Positions 63,712 to 64,000 of a stretch of 64,000 bases of DNA are shown here, one piece after another. The notes under the pieces were generated by a model. That model ran no database searches. It was not told the origin of the DNA and was given only the letters and a program-made list of their open reading frames with translations. Source of the stretch: Flavobacterium plurextorum (GTDB taxonomy: Bacteria; Bacteroidota; Bacteroidia; Flavobacteriales; Flavobacteriaceae). The DNA is taken from contig NZ_MUHD01000024.1 in the NCBI RefSeq assembly GCF_002217395.1, forward strand, positions 1 through 64,000, written 5' to 3'. How positions within the stretch are numbered: the first letter of the stretch is position 1; every line of letters begins with the position of its first letter. Both the position numbers and the translations under genes were made by a program.

Positions 63712-63750
63712 AATAAACCCGACTAGATTTAAAAATCAGTCGGGTTTATT
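63712..63750 (+). terminator. terminator downstream of the interrupted lipoprotein
   Basis: Thirteen-bp stem AATAAACCCGACT/AGTCGGGTTTATT followed by T5. It is the third AACCCGA-core hairpin of the window. Confidence 0.85.
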
Positions 63751-63821
63751 TTTGAGTTTTATTTAAGTTTCAATTTTAAGTCCGCATATAAACGGAACGC
63801 TAAAATCTGAATACTTAAATA

Positions 63822-64000
63822 TTATTTATTCATATTTTCCATTTCAAAAACGAAAGTATCTAAATCTACTTTTTTGTCGATCAAAGACAATGCTTTTGAA
63901 ATAATGTAATTTACGTTTCCAGGAGTAAATCCTAAAGCTAATCCCATACGAGTTAACATAACTTCTTGTTGATCTCCTAAATGATGATCAACATGAACCA
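63822..64000 (-). CDS. TerB-like protein, C-terminal part (truncated by window)
   Basis: The last 58 codons on the minus strand read ...VHVDHHLGDQQEVMLTRMGL, continuing through a TPGNV motif to a stop at 63822. An all-helical C terminus with an LTRMGLALGF segment fits the TerB-like helical family (tellurite-resistance type name; function mostly unknown). The remainder lies beyond the window, so the call is limited. Confidence 0.6.
   Translation of the reverse strand, partial: VHVDHHLGDQQEVMLTRMGLALGFTPGNVNYIISKALSLIDKKVDLDTFVFEMENMNK

Noticed and set aside
1..64000. CRISPR array, tRNA, rRNA, prophage or complete insertion sequence
   Set aside because: No regularly spaced direct repeats with unique spacers, no cloverleaf candidates in the larger gaps, no transposase, integrase or phage structural genes were found by reading.

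Overview
The window is chromosomal DNA of low GC content from a Flavobacterium-like member of the Bacteroidota. Three things point there. The gene content includes T9SS sorting signals, TonB-dependent receptors with carboxypeptidase-like N-terminal domains, and DUF3098/DUF4271/DUF4296/DUF5686 proteins. The promoters are of the TTTG-N19-TAnnTTTG type. Shine-Dalgarno sites are largely absent. The gene order and dispersed repeats also fit the Flavobacterium johnsoniae group. I see no prophage, CRISPR array, rRNA, tRNA or complete insertion sequence.

Layout. 0.1-6 kb: rpoN, asnS and an MMPL/RND exporter. 6-10.6 kb: a SugE/Gdx-type SMR exporter, a LytS/LytT-type two-component pair and a CPA2 cation/proton antiporter. 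10.6-20 kb: mostly housekeeping (DUF5686 protein, frr, pyrH, thioredoxin-like protein, secreted metalloprotease, truB-uppP-DUF3098-ftsX), plus a short transcription unit at 15.6-15.86 kb with a 25-codon ORF. 20.3-23.5 kb: a probable molybdenum-linked cluster (small Moco-domain lipoprotein, TonB-dependent receptor, ModE-type regulator) with two matching dyads in front of the receptor. 23.8-38.8 kb: leuS, an ECF sigma operon, a membrane Zn peptidase, an Lrp regulator, hemD, a polyprenol-phosphate glycosyltransferase, pyrC, tyrS and an acyl-activating LuxE-like protein. 38.9-47.5 kb: a T9SS-tailed small protein, a beta-helix surface lipoprotein, a large TonB-dependent receptor, a PhoB/PhoR-like pair and an OprP-type porin. 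47.5-53.1 kb: a MurG-like glycosyltransferase, an Ala/Lys/Thr-rich secreted protein and a very large beta-barrel-like protein. 53.3-57.9 kb: two tandem seven-helix AraC regulators and an outer-membrane receptor. 57.9-59.9 kb: a cluster of tiny genes with a double-glycine-leader peptide, an SdpI-family protein and a Cro/C1 repressor. 59.9-64 kb: lysC, a GNAT protein, fbp, an interrupted lipoprotein gene and the 3' end of a TerB-like gene.

The most striking pattern is at 40.8-46.2 kb. The porin, the TonB-dependent receptor and the beta-helix lipoprotein are each preceded by TGTTA-type (TAACA on the other strand) hexamers repeated every 11 bp. Each array ends 13 nt before a TTTG -7 element, and the PhoB-like regulator lies in the middle. 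I read this as a Bacteroidota Pho-box regulon. A 165-bp inverted-repeat element separates the regulator from its kinase. Other notable items are a dispersed repeat translated in frame inside leuS, the peptide/immunity-like cluster at 58-59.9 kb with a frameshifted gene, and the ModE-linked dyads.
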